This document shows, in pieces, positions 35,850 through 47,278 of a stretch of 64,000 nt of DNA. The position numbers were made by a program, and so were the translations under genes. The stretch's first letter is position 1. The number at the start of each line of letters is the position of its first letter. The notes below the pieces were generated by a model. It ran no database searches, had not been told where the DNA came from, and saw only the letters and a list, made by a program, of their open reading frames with translations. Origin of the DNA: Bacteroidota bacterium (GTDB taxonomy: Bacteria; Bacteroidota; Bacteroidia; Chitinophagales; Chitinophagaceae); the NCBI GenBank assembly GCA_018268105.1, contig JAFDXG010000076.1:1-64000 (forward strand). Direction: 5' to 3'.

Positions 35850-37064
35850 CTACATTACTACAATTGTTTTCCCTTCAATTTTAAAATCAATGTCACTTAG
35901 TCTCAATATTTCGAGCACATCAGAAAGTTCTGCACGTCTACTGATCTTTCCTACAAAATGACGGGGCGATAACTCATGTGTATAGGTTATATCAACATCA
36001 TACCATCTCCCTATTTGACGCATTATGGTACGAATGTCTACATTGTCAAAATAGAACAGACCATTCTTCCAGGCAATCACCTCTTCTATATCCGCCTGGC
36101 GATCTATCTTCATGATGCCGTCTGTTCTAAGTTTTACCTGTTGCCCAGGTATTAGTGAAATGTCATTTACCCCGTTGCCTACCTTTACGGCGCCTTCTAC
36201 CAGGGTAGCTTTCATCTCCTTTTCGTTGTGGTAAGCATTCACATTAAAATGCGTACCCAGTACGTTTACTTTCGCCTGTTTTCCATTAGAAAGATTAACA
36301 AGTACCTTGAAAGGCCTTTTCCCGGATTTACCTTTCAACCATAACTGCTTTACTTCAAAATATGCTTCACCACTTAATTCAACATCCCGTTCTTCATTGT
36401 CAAATACCACCGGAAATTTCAAAGAAGATTCAGCATTTAACCACACCTTGCTCCCATCAGGCAGGGTTAATTGATACTGCCCACCCCTGGGAGTAGATAA
36501 TACATTGTAAGCGTTGACACCTTTGGATTTAGTTACCATTTTACATGCATCATACTGCAATACACCCTCTTCTTTCTTAATTATATTTACCCCTTGTTGT
36601 TGTAAAATCCCATCAGTCATTCCATCCAGGTCTACCACCGATCCGTCGGCAAGTGTAAGTAATGCCTTGTTGCCGCCTGGTTTTATTTTATACTTCTCTT
36701 TTTCTGCCACTAGCACCTGACTTGTTTTATGGTTAGCTTTTGGAAGTATAAAAATGGTTCCAATTCCTGCTATTACCACGGCAGCAGCAACACTCATCCA
36801 TTTACGAAGTTGTATTGTTTTTGATCTAACTGCAATGTCATAGCCCTTATCTTCATCAAAAATTTTTTTCAATATTGAACCGGATGTCCTCCCTGGCAGT
36901 TTCACTTCATCCCCAATTAACTCCATGTACTTTTCCATCACCTGTTTTACGATGCTTTCATTTTCTTTCAATTCTATAATATTCATCAATTCAGCCATTT
37001 CAGCTTCATCACATTGATGCATAATATAACGTTCTAAAAGATATTCCAGCCGGGATGGATACAT
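35850..37064 (-). CDS. FecR-family anti-sigma regulator
   Basis: The frame opens at a TTG (37091), but the ATG at 37064 gives MYPSRLEYLLERY, the usual start of these proteins, and a length of 404 residues. A cytoplasmic N-terminus is followed by one membrane helix (about 80-100), the FecR domain (about 120-230, with LPDGSKVWLNAESSLKFP and GEAYFEV) and a C-terminal DUF4974 domain (FYFDNVDIRTIMRQIGRWYDV). It should hold the ECF sigma factor in check until the SusC STN domain signals. It lies between the sigma gene and susC, all on the minus strand. Confidence 0.92.
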   Translation of the reverse strand: MYPSRLEYLLERYIMHQCDEAEMAELMNIIELKENESIVKQVMEKYMELIGDEVKLPGRTSGSILKKIFDEDKGYDIAVRSKTIQLRKWMSVAAAVVIAGIGTIFILPKANHKTSQVLVAEKEKYKIKPGGNKALLTLADGSVVDLDGMTDGILQQQGVNIIKKEEGVLQYDACKMVTKSKGVNAYNVLSTPRGGQYQLTLPDGSKVWLNAESSLKFPVVFDNEERDVELSGEAYFEVKQLWLKGKSGKRPFKVLVNLSNGKQAKVNVLGTHFNVNAYHNEKEMKATLVEGAVKVGNGVNDISLIPGQQVKLRTDGIMKIDRQADIEEVIAWKNGLFYFDNVDIRTIMRQIGRWYDVDITYTHELSPRHFVGKISRRAELSDVLEILRLSDIDFKIEGKTIVVM

Positions 37065-37366
37065 AATACACTTAAAACCGATAGCCTTCAAATGTGCAGA
37101 TTTCTAAAATTAGTTCCCCTCTATTATACAACTCAAAAGGAAAATTCTGAAAATCCCGCAATTGTTGTTTGTCGGCACACCTTTACTTTAATAATTGGAT
37201 TAAATAAATAATACAGATGCTGAGTACTGTATAATATCGCTCACCATTTCCAATACCCTTCATAAATACAGTAACCCAATATTTACTCAGCAAAAGTTAA
37301 CTGCATATATATAGATTATTGTAAAATAGCTTTTGGGGGGGAGCAAATAAAAATTTTATTGAATAT
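37065..37366. other. Spacer between ECF sigma and FecR genes, with hairpin and G-run
   Basis: The 302-base spacer is long for co-transcribed regulators. It contains the inverted repeat at 37218-37292 and a seven-G homopolymer at 37335-37341. No coding frame is evident. A separate promoter for FecR is possible but I could not find a full -7 box. Confidence 0.45.
37218..37292. repeat. Interrupted inverted repeat in the fecR leader
   Basis: TGCTGAGTACTGTAT (37218-37232) is complementary to ATACAG (37266-37271) and TACTCAGCA (37284-37292), the two parts of the 3' arm being separated by 12 unpaired bases. That gives 15 pairs in two helices. It sits between the sigma and fecR genes, where a fold in the leader RNA or a DNA-binding site could matter. 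Confidence 0.55.
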
Positions 37367-37939
37367 TCAGGTAAAAACACAAAACAATAAAAGTAGGACT
37401 CCAAAATAAGGAAGGCAATAAGTTCTTAAATTTTTCATGGCTTCGGAGAGATGATACTTGATAGTTTCTGGTTGAATGTGAAGCAATTCTGCGGCATCAT
37501 CACGCTTTAGACCTATTTCTTTAACTAAATAGTAAACTTTTTTTTGCTGACCCGGTAATTGTTCAATTGCCCTTTGAAGTAGTCCATCACATTCTTTCCC
37601 GAGAACCTTTGTGTCTACATTATTATTTGCAAGAGGAACAGTTGCGGTAAGCGCCATTTTCTTTTTATACTTGATAGCATTTTCCCGCATCATCCTGTAT
37701 AAATAATTTCTTGCAACGATAAAAAGGTAGGACCTAAAATCTCTTATATTTTCAAGTTGTTCCCGTCTAAGCCATATTTTCAGAAACACTTCCTGCACTG
37801 TTTCCTCAGCCAGATGGGCTGAGCCGGTAAATTTAACAGCGATGGTATAAATATTATTAGCGTAAATATCAAATAATGTGGTGAATGCCGATTTGTCTCC
37901 TTTGGCAGTAAGCGACAACAATTCTTTTTCGTTATGCAT
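37367..37939 (-). CDS. ECF-type RNA polymerase sigma-70 factor
   Basis: The longest frame begins at a TTG (37975); I use the ATG at 37939 (MHNEKELLSL), giving 190 residues, the usual length. Region 2 shows ETVQEVFLKIWLRREQLENI and region 4 shows QLPGQQKKVYYLVKEIG and ETIKYHLSEAMKNLR, a helix-turn-helix. The C-terminus is hydrophobic (FGVLLLLFCVF), which is seen in several Bacteroidota ECF factors next to FecR. It should direct transcription of the Sus genes downstream when released by FecR. It is the first gene of the regulatory pair. Confidence 0.93.
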   Translation of the reverse strand: MHNEKELLSLTAKGDKSAFTTLFDIYANNIYTIAVKFTGSAHLAEETVQEVFLKIWLRREQLENIRDFRSYLFIVARNYLYRMMRENAIKYKKKMALTATVPLANNNVDTKVLGKECDGLLQRAIEQLPGQQKKVYYLVKEIGLKRDDAAELLHIQPETIKYHLSEAMKNLRTYCLPYFGVLLLLFCVFT

Positions 37940-38328
37940 AGCTATGGCAGCATTTTTCGGGAGGTCTAATAACAAAAAAAACGACTACACCAATATCAAA
38001 TATTATCCTTTCCCGTTGTTCTGGTAATTCGCTTTCAAGGTAAAAGAAAAAATTTATTCTTTTATACTCATTGAATTCAAAAGATACTTTTAATCGCAAG
38101 ATACATGAACATTTGATAAGTAAAATAAAATTTTAGTTATCTGCCAAATTGTACAGGGATATGTTCAAACATACCTAATTACTGTGGGGTGATTTCTATT
38201 AAAAATATGTATTACATAATCAATTGAAATCTGGAATTTATTTGCTGAAATGACTTTTATAAACTTTATTTAAATCTCCGTTTATTTAGGAACTCATACA
38301 GCTTAATTCCAAATTTAACTCAATTGTT
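37940..38328. other. AT-rich intergenic region
   Basis: This 389-base stretch lies downstream of the sensor kinase gene and upstream of the sigma gene, both minus strand. It is strongly AT-rich. I see no convincing coding frame, RNA gene or strong hairpin. It should contain the sigma-factor promoter. Confidence 0.4.
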
Positions 38329-40089
38329 TTATCCCATCGGCATCATAACTTCAACAACAGTCCCCTTCCCTATTTCTGATTTTAGAGAAAAATTGGCCCC
38401 AATCATTAATGCACGCTCCTTCATTCCCAATAGTCCAAGTGTGCCGGTATTTTTATGATCATCTATTTTGAATCCCCATCCATTATCCTTAACCGTTAGT
38501 AACAATGTTTTATTAATTATGTCAATGTTAATGTCAACCTTTGTAGCATGAGCATGACGGGCTATATTGGTAAGCGATTCCTGGCATATCCGGAATAATC
38601 CTGTTCTTACGTGTTGTGGTAAACCAAAGTTCTCAAGCACCGAATTAAAGGTTACAGGAATATTAAAGCGTTTGGTAAAGCCTTCAATATACCATTTGAT
38701 AGCGGAAACTAATCCCAGATCTTCCAATGGTCCTTCCCGCAACTGAGATGAAAGACGCCTTACAAATCTAACAGCATCATCAACAATTCCTGTCATCGAC
38801 TGGATATATTCTGCAACCCGTTCATTATTACTCCCGGCTAATTGGTTCTTTAGAAGCTGAATATCCATTTTAAAGCCTGTAAGCAGTTGCCCAAGTTCAT
38901 CATGCATCTCCCGCGCAATACGTTTTCGTTCTTCATCACGCACATCCTGCAAATGTGCTGTAAGCTTTCTTAATTGTATATTCAAATTCTCCGCTTCATT
39001 TATTTTCTCTTCCATCTTATTTCTGGCATCACGCAGATGTACTGACATTTCATTAAAAGAACGGGCTAATTTACCTACTTCATTGTTGCGGGTGACCGGT
39101 ACTTCTGCAAATTCTCCGGAAGACAGTTTATCTACTGCTTTAGTCAACTGATTTAGGGGGCGGATGAGATTGCGACTAATTATCCAGGTTACAAGTAACC
39201 CGCAAACTACTACTACAAGACCCAGCAGGATCATCCAAAAGAGAAATCGCGAAGCTCCCTGCACTACAATTTTATAGGGGAACTCCAGCGAAACCACCCA
39301 GGGGGTATCGGGTACATACCTAAATGCACCTATTAACTTTGTACCTCTGTTATCTACATAACTATAATCACTGTTTGCTCCATGATCCGCTACGGGTAAC
39401 CGGTAATGAACCGGTCTGACAAGGTCAGTATAAAAACTATCATCCTTGTTGCCCACATATAATTTTGCTCCCTGCCCTGCAAGTTTAGAAAACTGTGCAA
39501 GCATTTTGGATGTTACCCTTACAAAACGATAACGCGAAACATAACCCAACAACCTACCTGATTCTATTACAGGTATGATAATACTATAAAATACAGAATC
39601 ATGAAAACTGTATAAGGGTCCTGCTAATATATTATCGTGATCATTGTGGTAATGACGTTCAGAAGGCAGATAGGCAGGATCTCCGGCGATGAGCAGGGAA
39701 TGATAATTTGTATCAAGTATTTCGGCAAATACAGAAGAACCTCCTTTGCTAATTTGTCCAATTACATCAATAGCGCTCTTTTTAGCCCGTTCATCTCCAC
39801 TTTTTATAAATGCCGGTAGGGAGCTACCTGCAAATAATCGTCCGGTACTTTTAAAGTCATCGTGTATAGACTCGGAGAGCATATCAGCAACCTGCAGGGT
39901 AAGGCCAGACAATCGTTGTTTGTTATCCTGCAATACAAGTTTTCTGATACTAAGGTATGATACCAGGCTGAAAAAAATAACTACACCTATTAATAACAGG
40001 CTTATTACTAATGGCAACCCTTTTTGAAGCGAAAGAATTTGGAAAGAACCCCAACTTCTTTTTTGTGAATGGAATACATTCAATCCCAT
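38329..40089 (-). CDS. Sensor histidine kinase (NarL-type, HisKA_3) with extracellular sensor domain
   Basis: The 586-residue protein has a transmembrane helix near 25-50, an extracellular sensor region of about 230 residues (Cache-like in plan) and a second helix near 280-300. Then come a HAMP linker (WIISRNLIRPLNQLTKAV), a coiled coil, the HisKA_3 box AREMHDELGQLLTG (phospho-His about 395) and a HATPase with LLTVKDNGWGF and LGLLGMKERA. This kinase class normally pairs with a LuxR-type response regulator. None is adjacent: the neighbours are the sigma factor and katG. It is probably controlled alone. Confidence 0.9.
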   Translation of the reverse strand: MGLNVFHSQKRSWGSFQILSLQKGLPLVISLLLIGVVIFFSLVSYLSIRKLVLQDNKQRLSGLTLQVADMLSESIHDDFKSTGRLFAGSSLPAFIKSGDERAKKSAIDVIGQISKGGSSVFAEILDTNYHSLLIAGDPAYLPSERHYHNDHDNILAGPLYSFHDSVFYSIIIPVIESGRLLGYVSRYRFVRVTSKMLAQFSKLAGQGAKLYVGNKDDSFYTDLVRPVHYRLPVADHGANSDYSYVDNRGTKLIGAFRYVPDTPWVVSLEFPYKIVVQGASRFLFWMILLGLVVVVCGLLVTWIISRNLIRPLNQLTKAVDKLSSGEFAEVPVTRNNEVGKLARSFNEMSVHLRDARNKMEEKINEAENLNIQLRKLTAHLQDVRDEERKRIAREMHDELGQLLTGFKMDIQLLKNQLAGSNNERVAEYIQSMTGIVDDAVRFVRRLSSQLREGPLEDLGLVSAIKWYIEGFTKRFNIPVTFNSVLENFGLPQHVRTGLFRICQESLTNIARHAHATKVDINIDIINKTLLLTVKDNGWGFKIDDHKNTGTLGLLGMKERALMIGANFSLKSEIGKGTVVEVMMPMG

Positions 40090-42785
<2,696 letters not shown>

Positions 42786-42814
42786 AAAGCAGTAAAGTTG
42801 TTCATCATTATACA

Positions 42815-42844
42815 AAAGTGGCCAGTCAACCGGCCACTTTTTTT
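42815..42844 (+). terminator. Intrinsic terminator of katG
   Basis: AAAGTGGCC (42815-42823) pairs perfectly with GGCCACTTT (42832-42840) around an 8-base loop, followed by a T-run (42838-42844). It begins 30 bases after the katG stop codon. Confidence 0.85.
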
Positions 42845-42875
42845 GTGCAAAATGACAGGTTAAATAAACTGTATT

Positions 42876-42907
42876 TTTGACATTTGAATTTCAGTCATTA
42901 ACTTTAG
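42876..42907 (+). promoter_or_regulatory. Candidate -33/-7 promoter upstream of the GH116 gene
   Basis: TTTG (42876-42879) and TAACTTTA (42899-42906) are spaced by 19 bases, seven of eight positions matching the Bacteroidota -7 consensus. It lies just behind the katG terminator, so a new transcript would start near 42913. Confidence 0.5.
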
Positions 42908-42912
42908 CAGAA

Positions 42913-43073
42913 ACAACCATTAACTTAAACCTTATAATACCAATCAGGCATTACGCCTGAATTCAACTCGCAGATAAACAATCAAATTGTTTTCATAGTC
43001 AATTTTTCAGGCCCGTTTAATCCAATAGTAGTGAAAGGCGAGGCTGTCTGTATCAGGCAGCCTCAATTTTTTT
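42913..43073 (+). ncRNA. Candidate leader RNA or small RNA ending in a terminator
   Basis: A promoter-like pair (42876-42907) and a strong terminator (43040-43073) bracket about 160 bases with no convincing ORF. Within it TCAGGC (42945-42950) pairs with GCCTGA (42955-42960). The RNA would end 47 bases before the GH116 start codon, so it is either a free small RNA or a leader with an attenuator for the downstream gene. No known riboswitch class is recognised. The rest of the 42786-43120 spacer holds only the katG terminator. Confidence 0.3.
43040..43073 (+). terminator. Terminator or attenuator ahead of the GH116 gene
   Basis: GAGGCTGTCTG (43040-43050) pairs with CAGGCAGCCTC (43054-43064) as an 11-pair stem with one G-T pair and a TAT loop, followed by AA and seven T (43067-43073). 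It is stronger than most hairpins in the window. Confidence 0.8.
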
Positions 43074-43120
43074 GAATAAAGAAATGATTTTTTTGAAAAG
43101 CAAAACACTATATTTCCAAA

Positions 43121-45832
43121 ATGAAGAGACGACATTTTTTAAGATCCGGCAGCATGCTTGCCGCTGCGGGCTTCTTTTCACCCGCATTACCAATTGTTGC
43201 GGGGCCATTTAAGGAGGAAGAGTTTGCTGGTACTCATTTTCCTTTCGACAAAAAATTAGACCCGGCCTGGTTGCAAGGGCTATATGAACGAGGCAATGCC
43301 ACCACCTATAAAAAAAGCAAAAACGAGTTGCAATATATAGGGATGCCTGTAGGAGGCATTTGCGCAGGTGGTGTTTACCTCGGTGGTGACGGAAGACTTT
43401 GGCTTTGGGATATTTTCAATCAGAACCAAACAGGCGCCGTACCTAAGACACTGCCGATACCCTTAAAGGATTTTAATAAAGAAACGATAAACAATACAGA
43501 TGGCACGCTTTACCTTGAACCATCCACACAAACATCGGTATTACAGCAGGGATTTGCTATTTCCGTTACACAAAATGGTACCACCTATATTAAAAAACTG
43601 AAAGAAACAGACTGGGCTGAAATATGTTTTGAAGCTACATATCCTGTAGCCACCATCACTTATAGCGAACCCGGATTTCCGGTGGAAGTCACATTGTGTG
43701 CTTTTTCTCCATTTATACCCGGTAATGCTTTTGAAAGTGGGCTGCCAGCCACCATACAGTCAATAACAATAAAAAATATATCCGGCGATGAGGTTGCAGT
43801 GGATATACTGGGATGGCTCGAAAATAAAATGCTATGCTATGCCGAAAAAACGGAAAAAGATTTTAACAGGGTTAATTCAACAGTAAAAGGAGATCATCTC
43901 CAGGGCATCCATCTGCATTGCAATACCGGCAACGAAAAACTTAAACAGGCTCCTGATTTTGGAGATATGTTTTTTGGCTCGCTTACAAGCGAAGCTACAT
44001 GTATAGCCGATGTTATTTCAGGAAAGGAGGAAGAAGCCCGCCGGATCAAATACCTGGTTAATAATAACCGTAATGCTCAGGTAGGTGGTATCGTACAGAC
44101 TTACCATTTACAACCACAAAAAGAGATCAATGCAGATTTCATTATTTCGTGGTACACTCCTAATATTTGTTTTGACTGTCTTCCGGAAGGCAGCAGGCCC
44201 TGGCAACTGAATGGAATTACCGTAAAAGACGCTGCCACACATTTCTATACTACACAATTTAAAAGTGCAGGGGAGGTGGCTGAATATATTGCGAAACATT
44301 TTGACAGACTGAGCAGTAAAACATTGCTCTGGAAAGAGACCTGGTACAACAGCAGCCTTCCCTGGTGGTTCCTTGAAAGGACATTTGTAAATATCTCAAC
44401 ACTTGCCACTACTACTACTCATCGTTTTCAGTCAGGACGTTATTATGCCTGGGAAGGAGTAGGCTGCTGTCACGGCAACTGTACTCACGTTTACCAGTAT
44501 GCGCAGGCAGCTTCACGTATTTTCCCGGAGTTGGAAAGAGATACCCGTGAAAGGATTGACCTTGGTATTGGATACGATGAGAAAGACGGAATGATCCGAA
44601 TAAGGGGAGAAAATACAGGACCTTCAGTAGACGGGCAGGCAGGCACTATACTGCGTATCTACCGGGAACATCAGATGAGCAGGGATGATAGTTTTTTGAA
44701 AAAGAACTGGCCTAAAATTAAGAAGGCAGTGACTTTTATAATGAATCTTGATAAGAATAATGACGGAATGGAAGATACTCCCATGGAAAACACACTCGAT
44801 GCCCAATGGCATGGAGAAATTGCATGGATTGTCGGGTTATGTATTGCTGGCGTACGTGCCGGTCAGGCAATGGCTGAAGAAATGAAGGATAAATCTTTTG
44901 CCGAACGATGTGCCGACTATGTTGCCAAAGGTAGAAGCAATATGGAAAAATATCTGTTCAACGGTGAATATTTTATTCATCGAGCTGATCCGAAAATTGG
45001 AAAAAAAGAAATCGGTTCATTCAATACCTGTCATATAGACCAGGTATACGGACAAAGTTGGGCCTGGCAGGTAAACCTCGGTCGTATCCTTAGTAAAGAA
45101 AAAACCATGAGCGCCTTGCAAGCGCTTTGGAAATATAACTATATGCCTGATGTGGGACCGTATATAAAAAAGCATCCGGGTGGCAGGTTTTATGCATTGG
45201 CAGGTGATGGTGGTATGGTGATGAATACCAATCCCCGAAATGAAGAAAACCCTTACGGCAATGCTAAGGCATGGCAGGTTGGTTATTTTAATGAATGTAT
45301 GAGTGGTTTTGAATACCAGGTAGCGGCTCACATGATGGCTGAAGGGATGACTGAAGAATCACTGGTACTTACAAAATCTATTCATGACCGTTACCATGCC
45401 TATAAACGGAATCCGTTCAACGAAATTGAATGTTGCGATCACTATGGGCGGGCAATGGCGAGTTATGGCGCGTTCATAAGCGCATGTGGATTCACTTATC
45501 ATGGACCTAAAGGCCAAATTGGATTTGCACCAAAACTCAACCCGGAAAATTTTATAGCTCCATTTACTGCTGCAGAAGGATGGGGAACATATAGTCAGCA
45601 GCAGGCTGTTAAATCTTTCAACGCACAATTAAAAATTGTGTATGGATCATTAAGCATACAACAATTCACTATCAGTTTGTCAGACAGTCACAAGGTGAGT
45701 AAAGCCGAGGTGCTTATTGCAGAAAAAGATGTTCCTGCAACTTATACCCAGACGGGATTGCAGTGTGTAATCACTTTTAAGCAAAGGCAGAATATTGCTG
45801 AAAATGAGACATTAAATATTACTGTTACCTAA
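43121..45832 (+). CDS. GH116-family glucosidase with Tat signal
   Basis: The 903-residue protein begins with a Tat-type signal (KRRHFLRSGSMLAAAGFF). The first 350 residues form the GH116 N-terminal beta domain (LQYIGMPVGGICAGGVYLGG). The helical catalytic domain then has a WEG motif near residue 444 that aligns with the nucleophile region of human GBA2, DGQAGTILRIYREHQMS, and HIDQVYGQSWAW near 639, which aligns with the acid/base aspartate (DQCAGQW in GBA2). GH116 enzymes remove beta-linked glucose, xylose or N-acetylglucosamine. It is 15 bases ahead of a COG0523 GTPase. A cysteine-rich insert (GVGCCHGNC) sits close to the nucleophile region. Confidence 0.82.
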   Translation: MKRRHFLRSGSMLAAAGFFSPALPIVAGPFKEEEFAGTHFPFDKKLDPAWLQGLYERGNATTYKKSKNELQYIGMPVGGICAGGVYLGGDGRLWLWDIFNQNQTGAVPKTLPIPLKDFNKETINNTDGTLYLEPSTQTSVLQQGFAISVTQNGTTYIKKLKETDWAEICFEATYPVATITYSEPGFPVEVTLCAFSPFIPGNAFESGLPATIQSITIKNISGDEVAVDILGWLENKMLCYAEKTEKDFNRVNSTVKGDHLQGIHLHCNTGNEKLKQAPDFGDMFFGSLTSEATCIADVISGKEEEARRIKYLVNNNRNAQVGGIVQTYHLQPQKEINADFIISWYTPNICFDCLPEGSRPWQLNGITVKDAATHFYTTQFKSAGEVAEYIAKHFDRLSSKTLLWKETWYNSSLPWWFLERTFVNISTLATTTTHRFQSGRYYAWEGVGCCHGNCTHVYQYAQAASRIFPELERDTRERIDLGIGYDEKDGMIRIRGENTGPSVDGQAGTILRIYREHQMSRDDSFLKKNWPKIKKAVTFIMNLDKNNDGMEDTPMENTLDAQWHGEIAWIVGLCIAGVRAGQAMAEEMKDKSFAERCADYVAKGRSNMEKYLFNGEYFIHRADPKIGKKEIGSFNTCHIDQVYGQSWAWQVNLGRILSKEKTMSALQALWKYNYMPDVGPYIKKHPGGRFYALAGDGGMVMNTNPRNEENPYGNAKAWQVGYFNECMSGFEYQVAAHMMAEGMTEESLVLTKSIHDRYHAYKRNPFNEIECCDHYGRAMASYGAFISACGFTYHGPKGQIGFAPKLNPENFIAPFTAAEGWGTYSQQQAVKSFNAQLKIVYGSLSIQQFTISLSDSHKVSKAEVLIAEKDVPATYTQTGLQCVITFKQRQNIAENETLNITVT

Positions 45833-45847
45833 AATGCAGGGAAATAA

Positions 45848-46939
45848 ATGAGTCACTTAAAACTACTAATAGTCGGAGGATTTTTGGCAAGTGGAAAAAC
45901 AACAGCCATCTATGGTGCGACTAAGCAATTAAAAGCTAAGGGTTACAAGGTGGGTGTCCTTACCAATGATCAGGGAAAACAACAGGTGGATACCGGATTC
46001 ATTCGCAGCAATGGAATTCCTAATGAGGAAGTTTCGGGCAGTTGTTTTTGCTGCAACTTCAATGCTTTGGCAACCGGTATACAAAATTTACTGGAAGTAA
46101 ATCAACCGGATGTGATTTTTGCCGAATCAGTTGGATCATGTACTGATCTTGCTGCTACAATAATCAACCCGTTGCTTACCCTGAAGAAAGGCAAATATGA
46201 TATTGTGCTGTCAGTATTTGCCGATATCAGGTTATTGGTAGCTTTTTTGCAAGAAGAGCAACCGGTTTTTAATGAGAGTGTCGGCTATATTTTTCAAAAA
46301 CAATTAGACGAAGCGGATATTATCATCGCCAACAAGACAGATCTTTTATCTGCAGAGGAACTGAGTCGTGCAAAGTCGGTAATATCTGCAGCATACCCTG
46401 ATAAATCTGTCCTTTACCAAAATTCACTTTCAGAAGATGGGATACAAAACTGGTTGGCCGCCTGTGAGGATTACCGTAATTCGGACCTACGTCAAGCTCT
46501 CAATATAGATTATGATAAATATGGAGCAGGCGAGGCTGAACTGGCCTGGCTGGATGAGGAAGTTGGTATAATTACTCAGGACAAAAATGCGGTTAAGACA
46601 GCATTACTGCTGGCAAATTCGATATATAACAAAATCAAGACCCGCAATTATCCCATTGGTCATCTTAAATTCCTATTAGATAACGGACAATATCAAACGA
46701 AGATTAGCTTCAGTTCATTTGATGATATTGCAAACAGAGATCAGTATAATATGGAAGAATCTGAGAGGGTTGTTTTACTCATCAATGCAAGAGTACAAAC
46801 CACTCCAAAGGAGCTACAGGAAATTGTTACTAACGCTATTATTGAAACAGAAAATGCAACAGCGGGTAAGATTACGGAATATATAGTCTCCGCATTTAAG
46901 CCCGGCTATCCCAGACCGACCTATAGAATTATTGTATAA
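45848..46939 (+). CDS. COG0523 (CobW-like) metal-chaperone GTPase
   Basis: The 363-residue protein has the G3E GTPase motifs: P-loop GGFLASGKTTA (10-20), then SGSCFCCNF with the metal-binding Cys-x-Cys-Cys (66-69), EsVGSCTDL and IIANKTDLL. These define the COG0523 family, cytosolic GTPases that hand metal, often zinc or cobalt, to target enzymes. An AGGGA ribosome-binding site precedes the ATG. The tight link to the GH116 gene upstream is unusual and suggests a shared role, though GH116 enzymes are not classically metal-dependent. No Zur box is visible in front of this gene. Confidence 0.85.
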   Translation: MSHLKLLIVGGFLASGKTTAIYGATKQLKAKGYKVGVLTNDQGKQQVDTGFIRSNGIPNEEVSGSCFCCNFNALATGIQNLLEVNQPDVIFAESVGSCTDLAATIINPLLTLKKGKYDIVLSVFADIRLLVAFLQEEQPVFNESVGYIFQKQLDEADIIIANKTDLLSAEELSRAKSVISAAYPDKSVLYQNSLSEDGIQNWLAACEDYRNSDLRQALNIDYDKYGAGEAELAWLDEEVGIITQDKNAVKTALLLANSIYNKIKTRNYPIGHLKFLLDNGQYQTKISFSSFDDIANRDQYNMEESERVVLLINARVQTTPKELQEIVTNAIIETENATAGKITEYIVSAFKPGYPRPTYRIIV

Positions 46940-46952
46940 TAATTGCTTTGAG

Positions 46953-47276
46953 TTACTTCTTTATATTCACAAGATCATAAGAGTCATCTATCCAGGACCG
47001 TAAAATAGACGTAGCAATTGATCCATCAACAATAATAGTATTCCAGTGTTTTTTATTCATGTGGTAACCCGGTATAACACAGGTATAAGTTTCCCTTAAC
47101 TCTTCAGCTTTTTCCGGATCACACTTTACATTGAACTGGATTTGTTCCGCATCCAAAGGAAGCAGTAAAAAGATTTTACCATTGGTCTTAAAAACAACCA
47201 CATCAGGTCCAAAAGGCAATGCTTCTTCTACTCCTTCTTTAGAAAGACAATATGTTCTGATTTGTTCTACATCCAT
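46953..47276 (-). CDS. MmcQ/YjbR (DUF419) family protein
   Basis: From the ATG at 47276 (a TTG 18 bases upstream only adds isoleucines) the protein is 107 residues. The YjbR signature is present: CLSKEGVEEALPFGPDVVVFK near the start, LLLPLDAEQIQFNVKCDPEKA in the middle, and HMNKKHWNTIIVDGSI near the end. The family adopts a CyaY-like fold and is sometimes called DNA-binding, but its role is uncertain. It is convergent with the COG0523 gene (13 bases apart) and divergent from the sialidase-fold gene. The dyad at 47279-47293 touches its start codon. Confidence 0.88.
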   Translation of the reverse strand: MDVEQIRTYCLSKEGVEEALPFGPDVVVFKTNGKIFLLLPLDAEQIQFNVKCDPEKAEELRETYTCVIPGYHMNKKHWNTIIVDGSIATSILRSWIDDSYDLVNIKK

Positions 47277-47278
47277 AA

